A stretch of 48,510 bases of DNA from a virus: positions 1-48,510 of IMG/VR virus record IMGVR_UViG_3300041402_000691; one strand, written 5' to 3'. The first letter of the stretch is position 1; every line of letters begins with the position of its first letter. A program made the translations under genes and the position numbers. Of the stretch, positions 24,833 through 31,509 are shown in pieces. The notes beneath the pieces were generated by a model. The model had not been told where the DNA came from and did not search any database. It worked only from the letters and a program-made list of their open reading frames with translations.

Positions 24833-25130
24833 ATTTCTCCTCAGTAATTTCGACCCTTGCTCTAAGGTCAGAATGTAAAGTTTGTATTGACTTAAACTGA
24901 CCCCGAATAACAGCCTGTTGTGTCCGAAGTTCAATTAGTTGATTTTGCAAATCATTGTTTCTAACATTATAATTTGCCCCAATATGCATACCATATAGAA
25001 GCCCTGTGGCAAATACAAAAATACAAAGGATCATAATTTGAATAATACGTCCGATAAATATTTTTGAACGTATGCTAAATTGTGGTGTGACCGATCTATC
25101 CGGTCGATTGTTCTTAAATTTAGCAAGCAT
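24780..25130 (-). CDS. membrane protein with periplasmic coiled coil
   Basis: This 116-residue protein has a basic N-terminus, one transmembrane segment (IIQIMILCIFVFATGLLYG), then a long coiled-coil region (NDLQNQLIELRTQQAVIRGQ). This layout matches inner-membrane spanins, and the peptidase gene lies two genes downstream. The start at 25130 is preceded on the minus strand by TGATTGGAGAAATCA, whose GGAG is the ribosome site. A second exact palindrome (24941) encodes D-L-Q-N-Q. Confidence 0.65.
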   Translation of the reverse strand: MLAKFKNNRPDRSVTPQFSIRSKIFIGRIIQIMILCIFVFATGLLYGMHIGANYNVRNNDLQNQLIELRTQQAVIRGQFKSIQTLHSDLRARVEITEEKYDRFIKDLRRVGPAIPE

Positions 25131-25261
25131 CGTTGATTTCTCCAATCAGTAAGGATATTACTGCGAGTTTTCCAAGGGAGAGTTGAGTCCCGAAGCCAAT
25201 TCTTTATTACATTTTTTATGATACCTCTATCACAAGCATGGGCATAGTCAACCGCTATCAT
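25031..25261 (-). CDS. small unknown protein overlapping two neighbours
   Basis: The 76-residue frame starts at ATG 25261 after AAAGGA with good spacing. It overlaps the upstream gene by 14 bases and the downstream membrane protein by 100 bases. The sequence (KNWLRDSTLPWKTRSNILTD) is basic and polar. The long overlap lowers confidence, but the ribosome site and the otherwise empty stretch support it. Confidence 0.45.
   Translation of the reverse strand: MIAVDYAHACDRGIIKNVIKNWLRDSTLPWKTRSNILTDWRNQRCLLNLRTIDRIDRSHHNLAYVQKYLSDVLFKL
25134..25148. repeat. palindrome carrying the ribosome site of the membrane-protein gene
   Basis: On the minus strand this reads TGATTGGAGAAATCA and ends three bases before the ATG at 25130. 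The same 15 bases occur on the plus strand at 34507-34521 before another start codon, so the GGAG-bearing variant has been used twice as a combined operator and ribosome site. Confidence 0.7.
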
Positions 25262-25466
25262 TACAGTCCTTTCCATGGTTGACACCTACTGCCCAAACTC
25301 CAGCTTTTTCTTTAATTTCTAAATGTTGAATATTTTCGACATTTACGCCAATAAATGTCCCATTGTTAAGACACACGTATTGCGCGAACTCATGTTCAAA
25401 CCCATACATGAGTTGTTGTCTTTCGTGATCTTTTAAGTTATCAAGAGTTTCCTTAATCGTTTTCAT
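25248..25466 (-). CDS. small unknown protein after the primase
   Basis: The 72-residue protein starts MKTIKETLDNLKDHERQQLM with a GGAG ribosome site seven bases before the ATG at 25466; an ATG at 25472 is also possible. It overlaps the end of the primase gene by 14 bases. A helix is followed by a beta-rich part (NGTFIGVNVENIQHLEI). No family is recognised. Confidence 0.6.
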   Translation of the reverse strand: MKTIKETLDNLKDHERQQLMYGFEHEFAQYVCLNNGTFIGVNVENIQHLEIKEKAGVWAVGVNHGKDCNDSG

Positions 25467-28149
25467 TTTCATGCTCCAAATAGCCATCTTGCATAATTAA
25501 CTTTGACCGAGATTCAATCTCATCTTCCTTCCAACGAATATTTGCAATATGAAACTGGCCTGTTCCACGCTGTCTGGCTCTTGGATATTGTGTTGATAAT
25601 TCCCGTCCTACCCGAATCTTGCTCCAATTACGTTTATCTTCGGGGTCTAACCAATCCATAAAACGAGCATAAAATTCGCTAAATTTAATCATATTGCCTG
25701 AGCATGGAACTAATTCATCTGAAAGAAATCTTTCAAGCGGGGTCTCATTTAATTTTTGCAACATTTGTTTATCTGCAGTTTCGACGACAGGAACATTTAA
25801 CCTGTCATTCGATGGCGGTAACTCCAGATTAATTATAGCTCCAAGAAAGTCACTTGCTTCCTTTTCTAAAAGAGGCATTAATCTCTTTTTTGGAATCAAT
25901 TCCATAGGGTCGATTGGCTCAACATATGACATGGTTATCCGCGTGTCGCCTGGAAAAATAGGACAAGCCTGATGATTATTGGAACATTGAATCCAGTGTG
26001 TTGTGTTCGGAATATGATACGGAGTTTTACCTTTACAATGAATTAATAAGTCTCGGCTGGTAACCCAATCTTTGATCCTATTATATGCGGTATTGTTTTT
26101 CCGTAAATCAGTTTCCTCAACAACACAAATGATTGCACCTTCAAGTTCCGCATTAAATCCTGCTTGGCTAATTAATGCAGCGTCTGCGCGTTGGTATCCT
26201 TTAGTCAACAATGTTGATAATGCTTCATGTAATATGGATTTACCTGTACCTTGTTGTTGGCTATACAAAAATAAATAAGGTAGAGGTTCTCCAGGTTCTT
26301 TAAATAAAGATGCAACCCAACACATTAAATACTCACCGCCAGTAAGAACACCATTGGCTCGACACCAACTATTTCTCTTAACTGCATCATTCAATCCTGA
26401 GCCACAGTGATCAAGAACCTTTTTCCAATGAGGAAAACTCAGATTTTCCAAATCAGTACTTGGAAGGTATCTGAATTTCGCAGCATTGCGGTTCCATTGA
26501 CGATCACCTGGGTACTCTGATTGAAACGGCTTATTTACAATCATCCAACATTTAAATATGGATGCACCTAAAACTCCTGTAATCTCTTTATTCGGGAGTC
26601 CAAGCGCAGCTAATGCAACACGTATATGTGACATAGGTTCTACACGCCAACGGTTGTCTGTTCTAATCATCCAGCCATAATCTTCATCTTGACTGGTTAC
26701 AATATGTCTTACCAAATCATCATAATTAGCGTGTTCTGTTTCAGTTGGCGAAGCTGTATTTACATTATACACCTTAGTCCATATTTTACCTTTTTTCGGA
26801 AGCCAACCATACATTTCTTCGCCACGATCTGTGGCTTTATATTCTACTTCGGCAACAAGCCTACCGTCCTTATGCTGTTTCAATATTGTTTCACGACCCA
26901 TTAGAGGTGTGCCTACATTTAGCTGTACACCCATGAGAGCGGAAGCTTTCATAGCCATTTCAGCTTCACGAAACACAAATCCACCAGATGGGTCTTCAAT
27001 GCCACCATACGCTCGGCAAGCAATCTCTAAGGTTGGCTCTTTGTTTAAATAGCATCTTGTCCAACCTGATCCGTCTTGATCCCAAGAATCATCTTCTCGT
27101 ACACCCAGACTAAAGCGTCTAACAACCCATGCACCTCCACGCATGGGGAAGCAAAAACAATTTTGTTCATTGAGGTCTGTTCCAGGTGAATTTGTTTTAA
27201 AAAAACCTTTAAGAGATAATTCTTTGTGAGCTTTATCTAACCATGCAGTATGAGCAACTAAGGCATGGTTGTCTTGATCCCACCACCAATAAGCATTAGC
27301 TTCTTGAAGAAAATTAATTAATTGTTTATGATCTTCGTTAAGTGGTATCCGAGGATATTGTCCTGCTAATTCTTCAAAGGTATCGGCAACTCCAGCTTTC
27401 TCAATGTCTTGTGGTAAATTCTTTCGCCGACGTCCTGTGATAACTTTAACATGATCTTTCCAATGCTTTGGAACTTCTTTAAGAATTGTACCTTGTTTAA
27501 TAAGTCTTAATCCATCAGTTCCTTCCATCTTGCGATGCCAGACCCACATATTGCCACCGCATATATCGACTCGATTTTCAAAATCAAAGCCTGTAAGAGC
27601 CGACATCATTCCAAGAATAGAACGACCAAGAGCCGCGTGCTCATGATGGTTATCAGTAGGTACACTATCGAGCAAAACATATAGATGAAGACCTTTCCCA
27701 CTGGTACTTTTCCTAACTGAAACCCAAGGAATTTCTTTAGCAGTCGTCTCAACATCACCCAATTCCTCTTCTGTTAATTTATGAGTATGTTTATCCGAAT
27801 GCCCGATAAGAGCATCAAAGTCAAAAGCAACCCATTTACTAACACGATCATACCAATCCCAACCAGTCATGCCAATAGCTTCAACATGATTTTCCAAATC
27901 CCACTTCAATTCTGTATCGTGATAGTATGGGTCTTTGTAGGCTTGAAAAGGAATACGAAAAGACTTCCAGGTGGAAAGCCCATCCGTCCATCCGTGCCAT
28001 CGACGACCCTTATATTCGCCTTCAACACGCTCTCCACCATCCTGCGCTACGTTGCATTGACACTCCATATTCAAACCATACAGATTTGCCAAATCATCGT
28101 GCGTCTTTATTTTGAGGAATTTTCCAATAGCTTCTGACTTAGTTACCAT
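25453..28149 (-). CDS. primase-helicase (primase-polymerase plus SF3-type ATPase)
   Basis: This protein of about 898 residues has an N-terminal archaeo-eukaryotic primase-like domain: WVAFDFDALIG (metal-binding D-x-D) and STSGKGLHLYV (S-G-x-x-H signature), each roughly 100-160 residues in. The C-terminal ATPase has QQQGTGKSILHEAL (Walker A), ICVVEETDL (Walker B) and a WIQCSNNH sensor. The arrangement recalls NrS-1-like phage primase-polymerases. The ATG at 28149 is preferred; a TTG at 28182 would add 11 residues encoded by a palindrome. Copies lie inside at 26442, 27573, 27888 and 28083, and it is the first gene of the leftward operon. Confidence 0.82.
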   Translation of the reverse strand: MVTKSEAIGKFLKIKTHDDLANLYGLNMECQCNVAQDGGERVEGEYKGRRWHGWTDGLSTWKSFRIPFQAYKDPYYHDTELKWDLENHVEAIGMTGWDWYDRVSKWVAFDFDALIGHSDKHTHKLTEEELGDVETTAKEIPWVSVRKSTSGKGLHLYVLLDSVPTDNHHEHAALGRSILGMMSALTGFDFENRVDICGGNMWVWHRKMEGTDGLRLIKQGTILKEVPKHWKDHVKVITGRRRKNLPQDIEKAGVADTFEELAGQYPRIPLNEDHKQLINFLQEANAYWWWDQDNHALVAHTAWLDKAHKELSLKGFFKTNSPGTDLNEQNCFCFPMRGGAWVVRRFSLGVREDDSWDQDGSGWTRCYLNKEPTLEIACRAYGGIEDPSGGFVFREAEMAMKASALMGVQLNVGTPLMGRETILKQHKDGRLVAEVEYKATDRGEEMYGWLPKKGKIWTKVYNVNTASPTETEHANYDDLVRHIVTSQDEDYGWMIRTDNRWRVEPMSHIRVALAALGLPNKEITGVLGASIFKCWMIVNKPFQSEYPGDRQWNRNAAKFRYLPSTDLENLSFPHWKKVLDHCGSGLNDAVKRNSWCRANGVLTGGEYLMCWVASLFKEPGEPLPYLFLYSQQQGTGKSILHEALSTLLTKGYQRADAALISQAGFNAELEGAIICVVEETDLRKNNTAYNRIKDWVTSRDLLIHCKGKTPYHIPNTTHWIQCSNNHQACPIFPGDTRITMSYVEPIDPMELIPKKRLMPLLEKEASDFLGAIINLELPPSNDRLNVPVVETADKQMLQKLNETPLERFLSDELVPCSGNMIKFSEFYARFMDWLDPEDKRNWSKIRVGRELSTQYPRARQRGTGQFHIANIRWKEDEIESRSKLIMQDGYLEHENEND

Positions 28150-28162
28150 AACCTTGTTCCAT

Positions 28163-28177
28163 TGATTTTGAAAATCA
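28163..28177. repeat. palindrome in the primase leader (exact)
   Basis: TGATTTTGAAAATCA lies 14 bases before the preferred primase start on the minus strand, between the promoter and the ribosome site. It is the closest member of the operator cluster to the leftward operon. Confidence 0.75.
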
Positions 28178-28189
28178 GTCAAGAATTAT

Positions 28190-28229
28190 TGATTTGATTT
28201 TAATTACTACAGTTACCGAAATCAAATCA
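28190..28229. repeat. inverted repeat of doubled half-sites, primase side
   Basis: TGATTTGATTT (28190-28200) and AAATCAAATCA (28219-28229) form perfect 11-base arms around an 18-base spacer. Each arm is two tandem TGATT-type half-sites of the dispersed palindrome. It lies in the leader of the leftward promoter. Confidence 0.8.
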
Positions 28230-28258
28230 GAATAAAATAGATTGTATGTACCTATAAT

Positions 28259-28287
28259 TATATACGTTTTTTACTGTTTTTTGTAAA
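28259..28287 (-). promoter_or_regulatory. leftward promoter for the primase operon
   Basis: On the minus strand TTTACA (28287-28282) is followed after 17 bases by TATATA (28264-28259), or after 19 by TATAAT. The whole element mirrors the rightward promoter almost base for base. It points at the primase gene. Confidence 0.6.
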
Positions 28288-28289
28288 GT

Positions 28290-28451
28290 GAAAAATATAT
28301 GTAATAAATTCAATATGTTACTGATTATATTCTAACTGTTTATAAGTTACTGGTATAATTAAATAAAAATTTATACCTTATTATATAGAGCGATTAAAAA
28401 ACGGCCAGCAAAACACTTGTAAGTATCTGATATTATTACAAATAATTTTTT
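28290..28451. other. very AT-rich core between the mirror promoters
   Basis: This stretch is almost entirely A and T and has an internal inverted repeat GGTATAA (28352-28358) / TTATACC (28371-28377). It sits centrally between two replication operons, so it could be a DNA-unwinding element of an origin or simply spacer. No iterons are obvious. I see no gene in it. Confidence 0.35.
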
Positions 28452-28453
28452 AC

Positions 28454-28484
28454 TTTACAAAAATGTTAAAAAAACGTATATAAT
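28454..28484 (+). promoter_or_regulatory. rightward promoter for the parB/replication operon
   Basis: TTTACA (28454-28459), 17 bases, then TATATA (28477-28482), or TATAAT at 28479-28484 with a 19-base spacer. It mirrors the leftward promoter and would start RNA near 28490, giving a leader of about 110 bases with operator repeats before the first gene. Confidence 0.6.
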
Positions 28485-28516
28485 TATAGGTATGTTGTAT
28501 CTAATAGATGGTTTTT

Positions 28517-28555
28517 AAAAATCAAATCACACACGGGAGTCATGATTTGATTTTT
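28517..28555. repeat. inverted repeat of doubled half-sites, parB side
   Basis: AAAAATCAAATCA (28517-28529) and TGATTTGATTTTT (28543-28555) are perfect 13-base arms with a 13-base spacer. They contain tandem half-sites of the dispersed palindrome in reversed order compared with the primase side. In RNA the arms could form a hairpin in the leader. The loop carries GGGAG before a minimal ATG-ATT-TGA frame. Confidence 0.8.
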
Positions 28556-28569
28556 GTAACTACTCACTA

Positions 28570-28584
28570 TGATTCCCAAAATCA
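28570..28584. repeat. palindrome in the parB leader (one mismatch)
   Basis: TGATTCCCAAAATCA ends five bases before the AAGGAGG ribosome site of the first parB-like gene. Together with 28627 and 28831, it places three sites within 300 bases around this start. Confidence 0.7.
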
Positions 28585-28603
28585 ACAGAAGGAGGTAGTC
28601 AGC

Positions 28604-29716
28604 ATGGGAGAATTAAAAGCAGTCCAGATTTCCGAAATCAGGGAAAACCCAGTAGCACTTCGTACCGTTAATCGGGAAAGCGAAGACTATCTGGGTTTGG
28701 TTGCGTCAATGCAACAGAGGGGTTTTATGGGTGCAATTACGGTACGCCCGCAGAAAGACCCGGAGAGCGAGGAAGAGTATTACGAATTGATTGATGGTCT
28801 TCATCGCTTCGCAGCCGCAAAGGATGCAGGGATTTCGGAAATCAATGTTGACGTTGTGGATTTAAATGACGATCTGGTTCTCGAAGCGCAGATCATGGCA
28901 AACATCCACAAAGTCGAAACTCGTCCGGCAGAATACACACAACAACTGAAACGTATTCTTGCCCGTAATCCCCTTATGACCGAAGCCGAACTTGCTTCAA
29001 AACTTGGCAAATCCCCTCAGTGGATTCAACAGCGTTTATCCCTCACCAAGATCGACAATGAAGAAATCGTCACCCTCATCAATGAAGGCAAAATTGGTTT
29101 GGCCAACGCCTATGCCCTGGCCAAGCTTCCGGTTGACGAACAGGCCGCATTTGTTGATCGCGCCATAACCCAACCGCCGGATGAGTTTGTGCCTGCGGTC
29201 AATTCGCGCGTGAAGGAAATTCGTGAAGCTAATCGCAAAGGTCAGGATGCAACAAAAGCCGAGTTCCAGCCCGTTGCCCATATGCGTAAGATGAAAGACG
29301 TCAAGCTGGAATTGGATAATCCGGAAATCGGACCGGCACTCATCAAAGAGACCGGCACCAAGAAACCTGTGGATGCTTTTGAATTGGCAATCCAATGGAT
29401 TCTTCATCTTGATCCCAACAGTGTTGAGGTTCAAAAGGCCGAGTATGAAGAGCGTATGAAGAAAAAGGAAGAAGCCAAAAAGGCCGCTACTCTCAAACGC
29501 GCCAAAGCTGCCAAAGAAAAGGCTGATGCCAAAGCTGATTACGCTGCCAAGAAAGCGGCTAATGCTGAAGCCGAAGCTGAAGGCAAAGAGCTTCCTTTTC
29601 CTGATCTGGACAAAAAACCTGATGAGAAGAAAAAAGGAGCTGATTCGGAAAATCAGACAGAAGACGCTGCAACTGAGGGCGAGGGAGAAGCAACCGAGGA
29701 CGACGCTGAAAAATAG
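28604..29716 (+). CDS. ParB-like DNA-binding protein 1
   Basis: This 370-residue protein has the ParB/Spo0J N-terminal fold: VQISEIREN-P, LVASMQQRGFMGAITV, ELIDGLHRFAAAKDAG (ParB G-x-x-R-like box) and EAQIMANIHKVETRPAEY. A helix-turn-helix follows at about residues 125-150 (TEAELASKLGKSPQWIQQRL). The last 90 residues are a K/A/E low-complexity tail. ATG 28604 is chosen for AAGGAGG at 28589-28595. No ParA gene is visible. Palindromes lie in its leader and at 28627, 28831 and 29642, consistent with autoregulation by the binder. Confidence 0.85.
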   Translation: MGELKAVQISEIRENPVALRTVNRESEDYLGLVASMQQRGFMGAITVRPQKDPESEEEYYELIDGLHRFAAAKDAGISEINVDVVDLNDDLVLEAQIMANIHKVETRPAEYTQQLKRILARNPLMTEAELASKLGKSPQWIQQRLSLTKIDNEEIVTLINEGKIGLANAYALAKLPVDEQAAFVDRAITQPPDEFVPAVNSRVKEIREANRKGQDATKAEFQPVAHMRKMKDVKLELDNPEIGPALIKETGTKKPVDAFELAIQWILHLDPNSVEVQKAEYEERMKKKEEAKKAATLKRAKAAKEKADAKADYAAKKAANAEAEAEGKELPFPDLDKKPDEKKKGADSENQTEDAATEGEGEATEDDAEK

Positions 29717-29767
29717 TCCTCCAATCATTAACCGATTCATTAACATAGAAGAAAGGACATTATCATT

Positions 29768-30424
29768 ATGGCGGAAAAAGACCTTGTTACATTACCAAAG
29801 GGTGGCGTTCCCGATACAGCTCGGGACGACGTCTTTAAAAAGACAACCCAATCCGGCGACTACTTGCCACGCTTACAACTCATGACTTCTAATTCTGAAA
29901 TGGTTAAAGATGATAAGTTCCCGATGAATCATTATGCTTTAGTTCGGGATCAAAACTATGCTGATTTGGGAAAAGAAGTCGATATATTGTTGATTGAGTG
30001 GCGACCGAAGGCCATCGAAATTGACGAACAAATCCTTGCTGTCTATGATCCGGACGATGATAATTTTATTCGGATTCAAGCTGAATCAGCAAAGAAAGAC
30101 ACCGGCTGTATGTATGGGCCGGAGTTTCTTGTTTGGATACCAAAGGCCGAAGAATTTGCAACCTTTTTTATGGGTTCCAAATCCTCACGTCGTGAGGCTA
30201 CTTCTGTTCGGGCGTTGTTGAAGAAGGCCGGTACGTTGAAGTCCAAAAAGATTTCAACAACCCAGTACACGTGGTATTCTCCTGTTATTGAAAAGTGTGC
30301 ATCCGTATTTGATGTTCCAGGTAAGGATGTAATTCTGGAACAATGGGAGAAATTTACCCATCCTCCGAAGTCAGAAGTTGAGAAAGCTCCTGATGAAGAG
30401 GATAAGGATAAACGCGCCCGATAA
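29768..30424 (+). CDS. conserved phage replication-region protein, unknown
   Basis: This 218-residue protein has YLPRLQLMTSNSE, NHYALVRD, VDILLIEWRPKA and CMYGPEFLVWIPKAEEFATF segments that I associate with a widespread phage family of unknown function next to replication genes. The acidic-to-basic charged tail (KAPDEEDKDKRAR) recalls single-stranded DNA-binding proteins, but that is only a guess. A GC-rich hairpin follows the stop. Confidence 0.7.
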   Translation: MAEKDLVTLPKGGVPDTARDDVFKKTTQSGDYLPRLQLMTSNSEMVKDDKFPMNHYALVRDQNYADLGKEVDILLIEWRPKAIEIDEQILAVYDPDDDNFIRIQAESAKKDTGCMYGPEFLVWIPKAEEFATFFMGSKSSRREATSVRALLKKAGTLKSKKISTTQYTWYSPVIEKCASVFDVPGKDVILEQWEKFTHPPKSEVEKAPDEEDKDKRAR

Positions 30425-30434
30425 CTGTTGAGTG

Positions 30435-30458
30435 AAGTGGGGGTGAAAACCCCCACTT
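30435..30458 (+). terminator. strong GAAA-loop hairpin after the unknown replication gene
   Basis: AAGTGGGGGT (30435-30444) pairs with ACCCCCACTT (30449-30458) across a GAAA tetraloop, a very stable form. Only short Ts follow, so it may be a partial terminator or may stabilise the upstream RNA for high expression. Confidence 0.6.
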
Positions 30459-30475
30459 TATCTTAAGGAAACCAG

Positions 30476-30997
30476 ATGGCAGAATATAAAATAAGACCAC
30501 TCGCAATTACGCAGGTTGAGTGGCATACATATATAAAATTTGTAGAGGAAGTTCTTGGGTTCAATCCAGCAAGAGCCTTAGGGTCTACTGTTATAAAATT
30601 AGAAACACCTGCAGCTTACTTAGCTACACTTGATTTTGAAAATCGGCCATTGGATCAATTGAGGGATGGAGTTTTCCTCAATAATACTTTTGACCATATG
30701 CAAGTATCATTTATAGCTGAGTTGGATCACGATGCATTATTAGAATTACTCCAGACCCTCCCGACCTTAGATTATATTGTAAAAAAGGCTAAGAAAACCT
30801 ACCTCGTAATTATCTCTGCAAAAATGTCCATCTGGTACACGGCAATCATAAATGCGTTACAACTACACCGACCTATTGAAATTCGTCAGATTTTTCAAAT
30901 CATTCTTATATGGTTTGATAATTTAGGTTTTAAAGACGTGTGGGAAACGCATAGTCGTGTTATACAAGATGATGGTACATTTATATTGCAGAGGTGA
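30476..30997 (+). CDS. unknown protein, 173 residues
   Basis: AAGGAAACC precedes ATG 30476. The protein is mixed alpha/beta with a VEWHTYIKFVEEVLGF start and a LVIISAKMSIWYTAIINAL middle segment, and it has no clear catalytic motif. Two exact palindromes are embedded: 30632 (encodes D-F-E-N-R) and 30889 (encodes I-F-Q-I). The function is unknown. Confidence 0.65.
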   Translation: MAEYKIRPLAITQVEWHTYIKFVEEVLGFNPARALGSTVIKLETPAAYLATLDFENRPLDQLRDGVFLNNTFDHMQVSFIAELDHDALLELLQTLPTLDYIVKKAKKTYLVIISAKMSIWYTAIINALQLHRPIEIRQIFQIILIWFDNLGFKDVWETHSRVIQDDGTFILQR

Positions 30998-31000
30998 ATT

Positions 31001-31231
31001 ATGTCTAAGAACTTAATTAAAGTTCCAAAAAATCCAATAGCAGATAATCGAAAATTTAAAATGGCAACTGAGGGTAAGCTAAAGCTATACCCGCACTATG
31101 TGCGCAGGCGCAGGGTTGGTCTCTTTGATCCTGATTCAGAAGCAGCTTACTCTATCGAAGCGGCTTTTGAAGAAATGGCAATGGAACATATTCATGATTT
31201 ACAAGACGATTATTGGGATAGGGATTACTAA
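31001..31231 (+). CDS. small unknown protein
   Basis: This 76-residue protein has a basic first half (KLKLYPHYVRRRRVGL) and an acidic second half (AAFEEMAMEHIHDLQDDYWD). GAGGTG lies before ATG 31001. The stop overlaps the next start. No family is recognised. Confidence 0.6.
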   Translation: MSKNLIKVPKNPIADNRKFKMATEGKLKLYPHYVRRRRVGLFDPDSEAAYSIEAAFEEMAMEHIHDLQDDYWDRDY

Positions 31232-31497
31232 TGAAAAATAAATATTTTCATAACATAATGTTTGCTGACACAACGATTGCTCAGTTATCTAATGATGGGT
31301 TAATTTACCTTTTTGAGTCAATAGATATTGTCGAGCATCTAAGTAAAAATTATCCTTTTGATCAAATGGGATGGTATTTTAATGCTACGAAAGATCGTTA
31401 CTGTGCCGAGTGGTCAGGAAAGAAACAGATTCTTGTTAACCCATCAATTGTTGCATTTAGATATGGGATGCCAGTTTTATCAGAGAAGGAGGATTGA
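31231..31497 (+). CDS. small unknown protein before the helicase
   Basis: This 88-residue protein with aromatic residues (MGWYFNATKDRYCAEWSGKK) ends at TGA 31495-31497. That stop lies inside the palindrome region that also supplies the helicase start. No family is recognised. Confidence 0.6.
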   Translation: MKNKYFHNIMFADTTIAQLSNDGLIYLFESIDIVEHLSKNYPFDQMGWYFNATKDRYCAEWSGKKQILVNPSIVAFRYGMPVLSEKED

Positions 31498-31509
31498 TTT
31501 GTGAAATCG
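31495..31509. repeat. palindrome containing a stop codon and a GTG start (exact)
   Basis: TGATTTGTGAAATCG contains the TGA of the upstream gene and, in its centre, the GTG start codon of the helicase (31501). AGAAGGAGG lies just upstream at 31485-31492. Any protein bound here would cover the junction of the two genes. Confidence 0.8.

Larger units (their letters stand above)
28150..28603. promoter_or_regulatory. divergent control region between primase and parB-like genes
   Basis: This 454-base AT-rich gap is the only long non-coding stretch in the window. It has two mirror-image promoters; their identical 24-base halves are at 28249-28272 and 28469-28492 and 12-base halves at 28278-28289 and 28452-28463. 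Each outer leader carries doubled half-sites TGATTTGATTT in an inverted repeat (28190-28229 and 28517-28555), plus full palindromes at 28164 and 28571. This looks like the master switch of both early operons. Confidence 0.8.
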
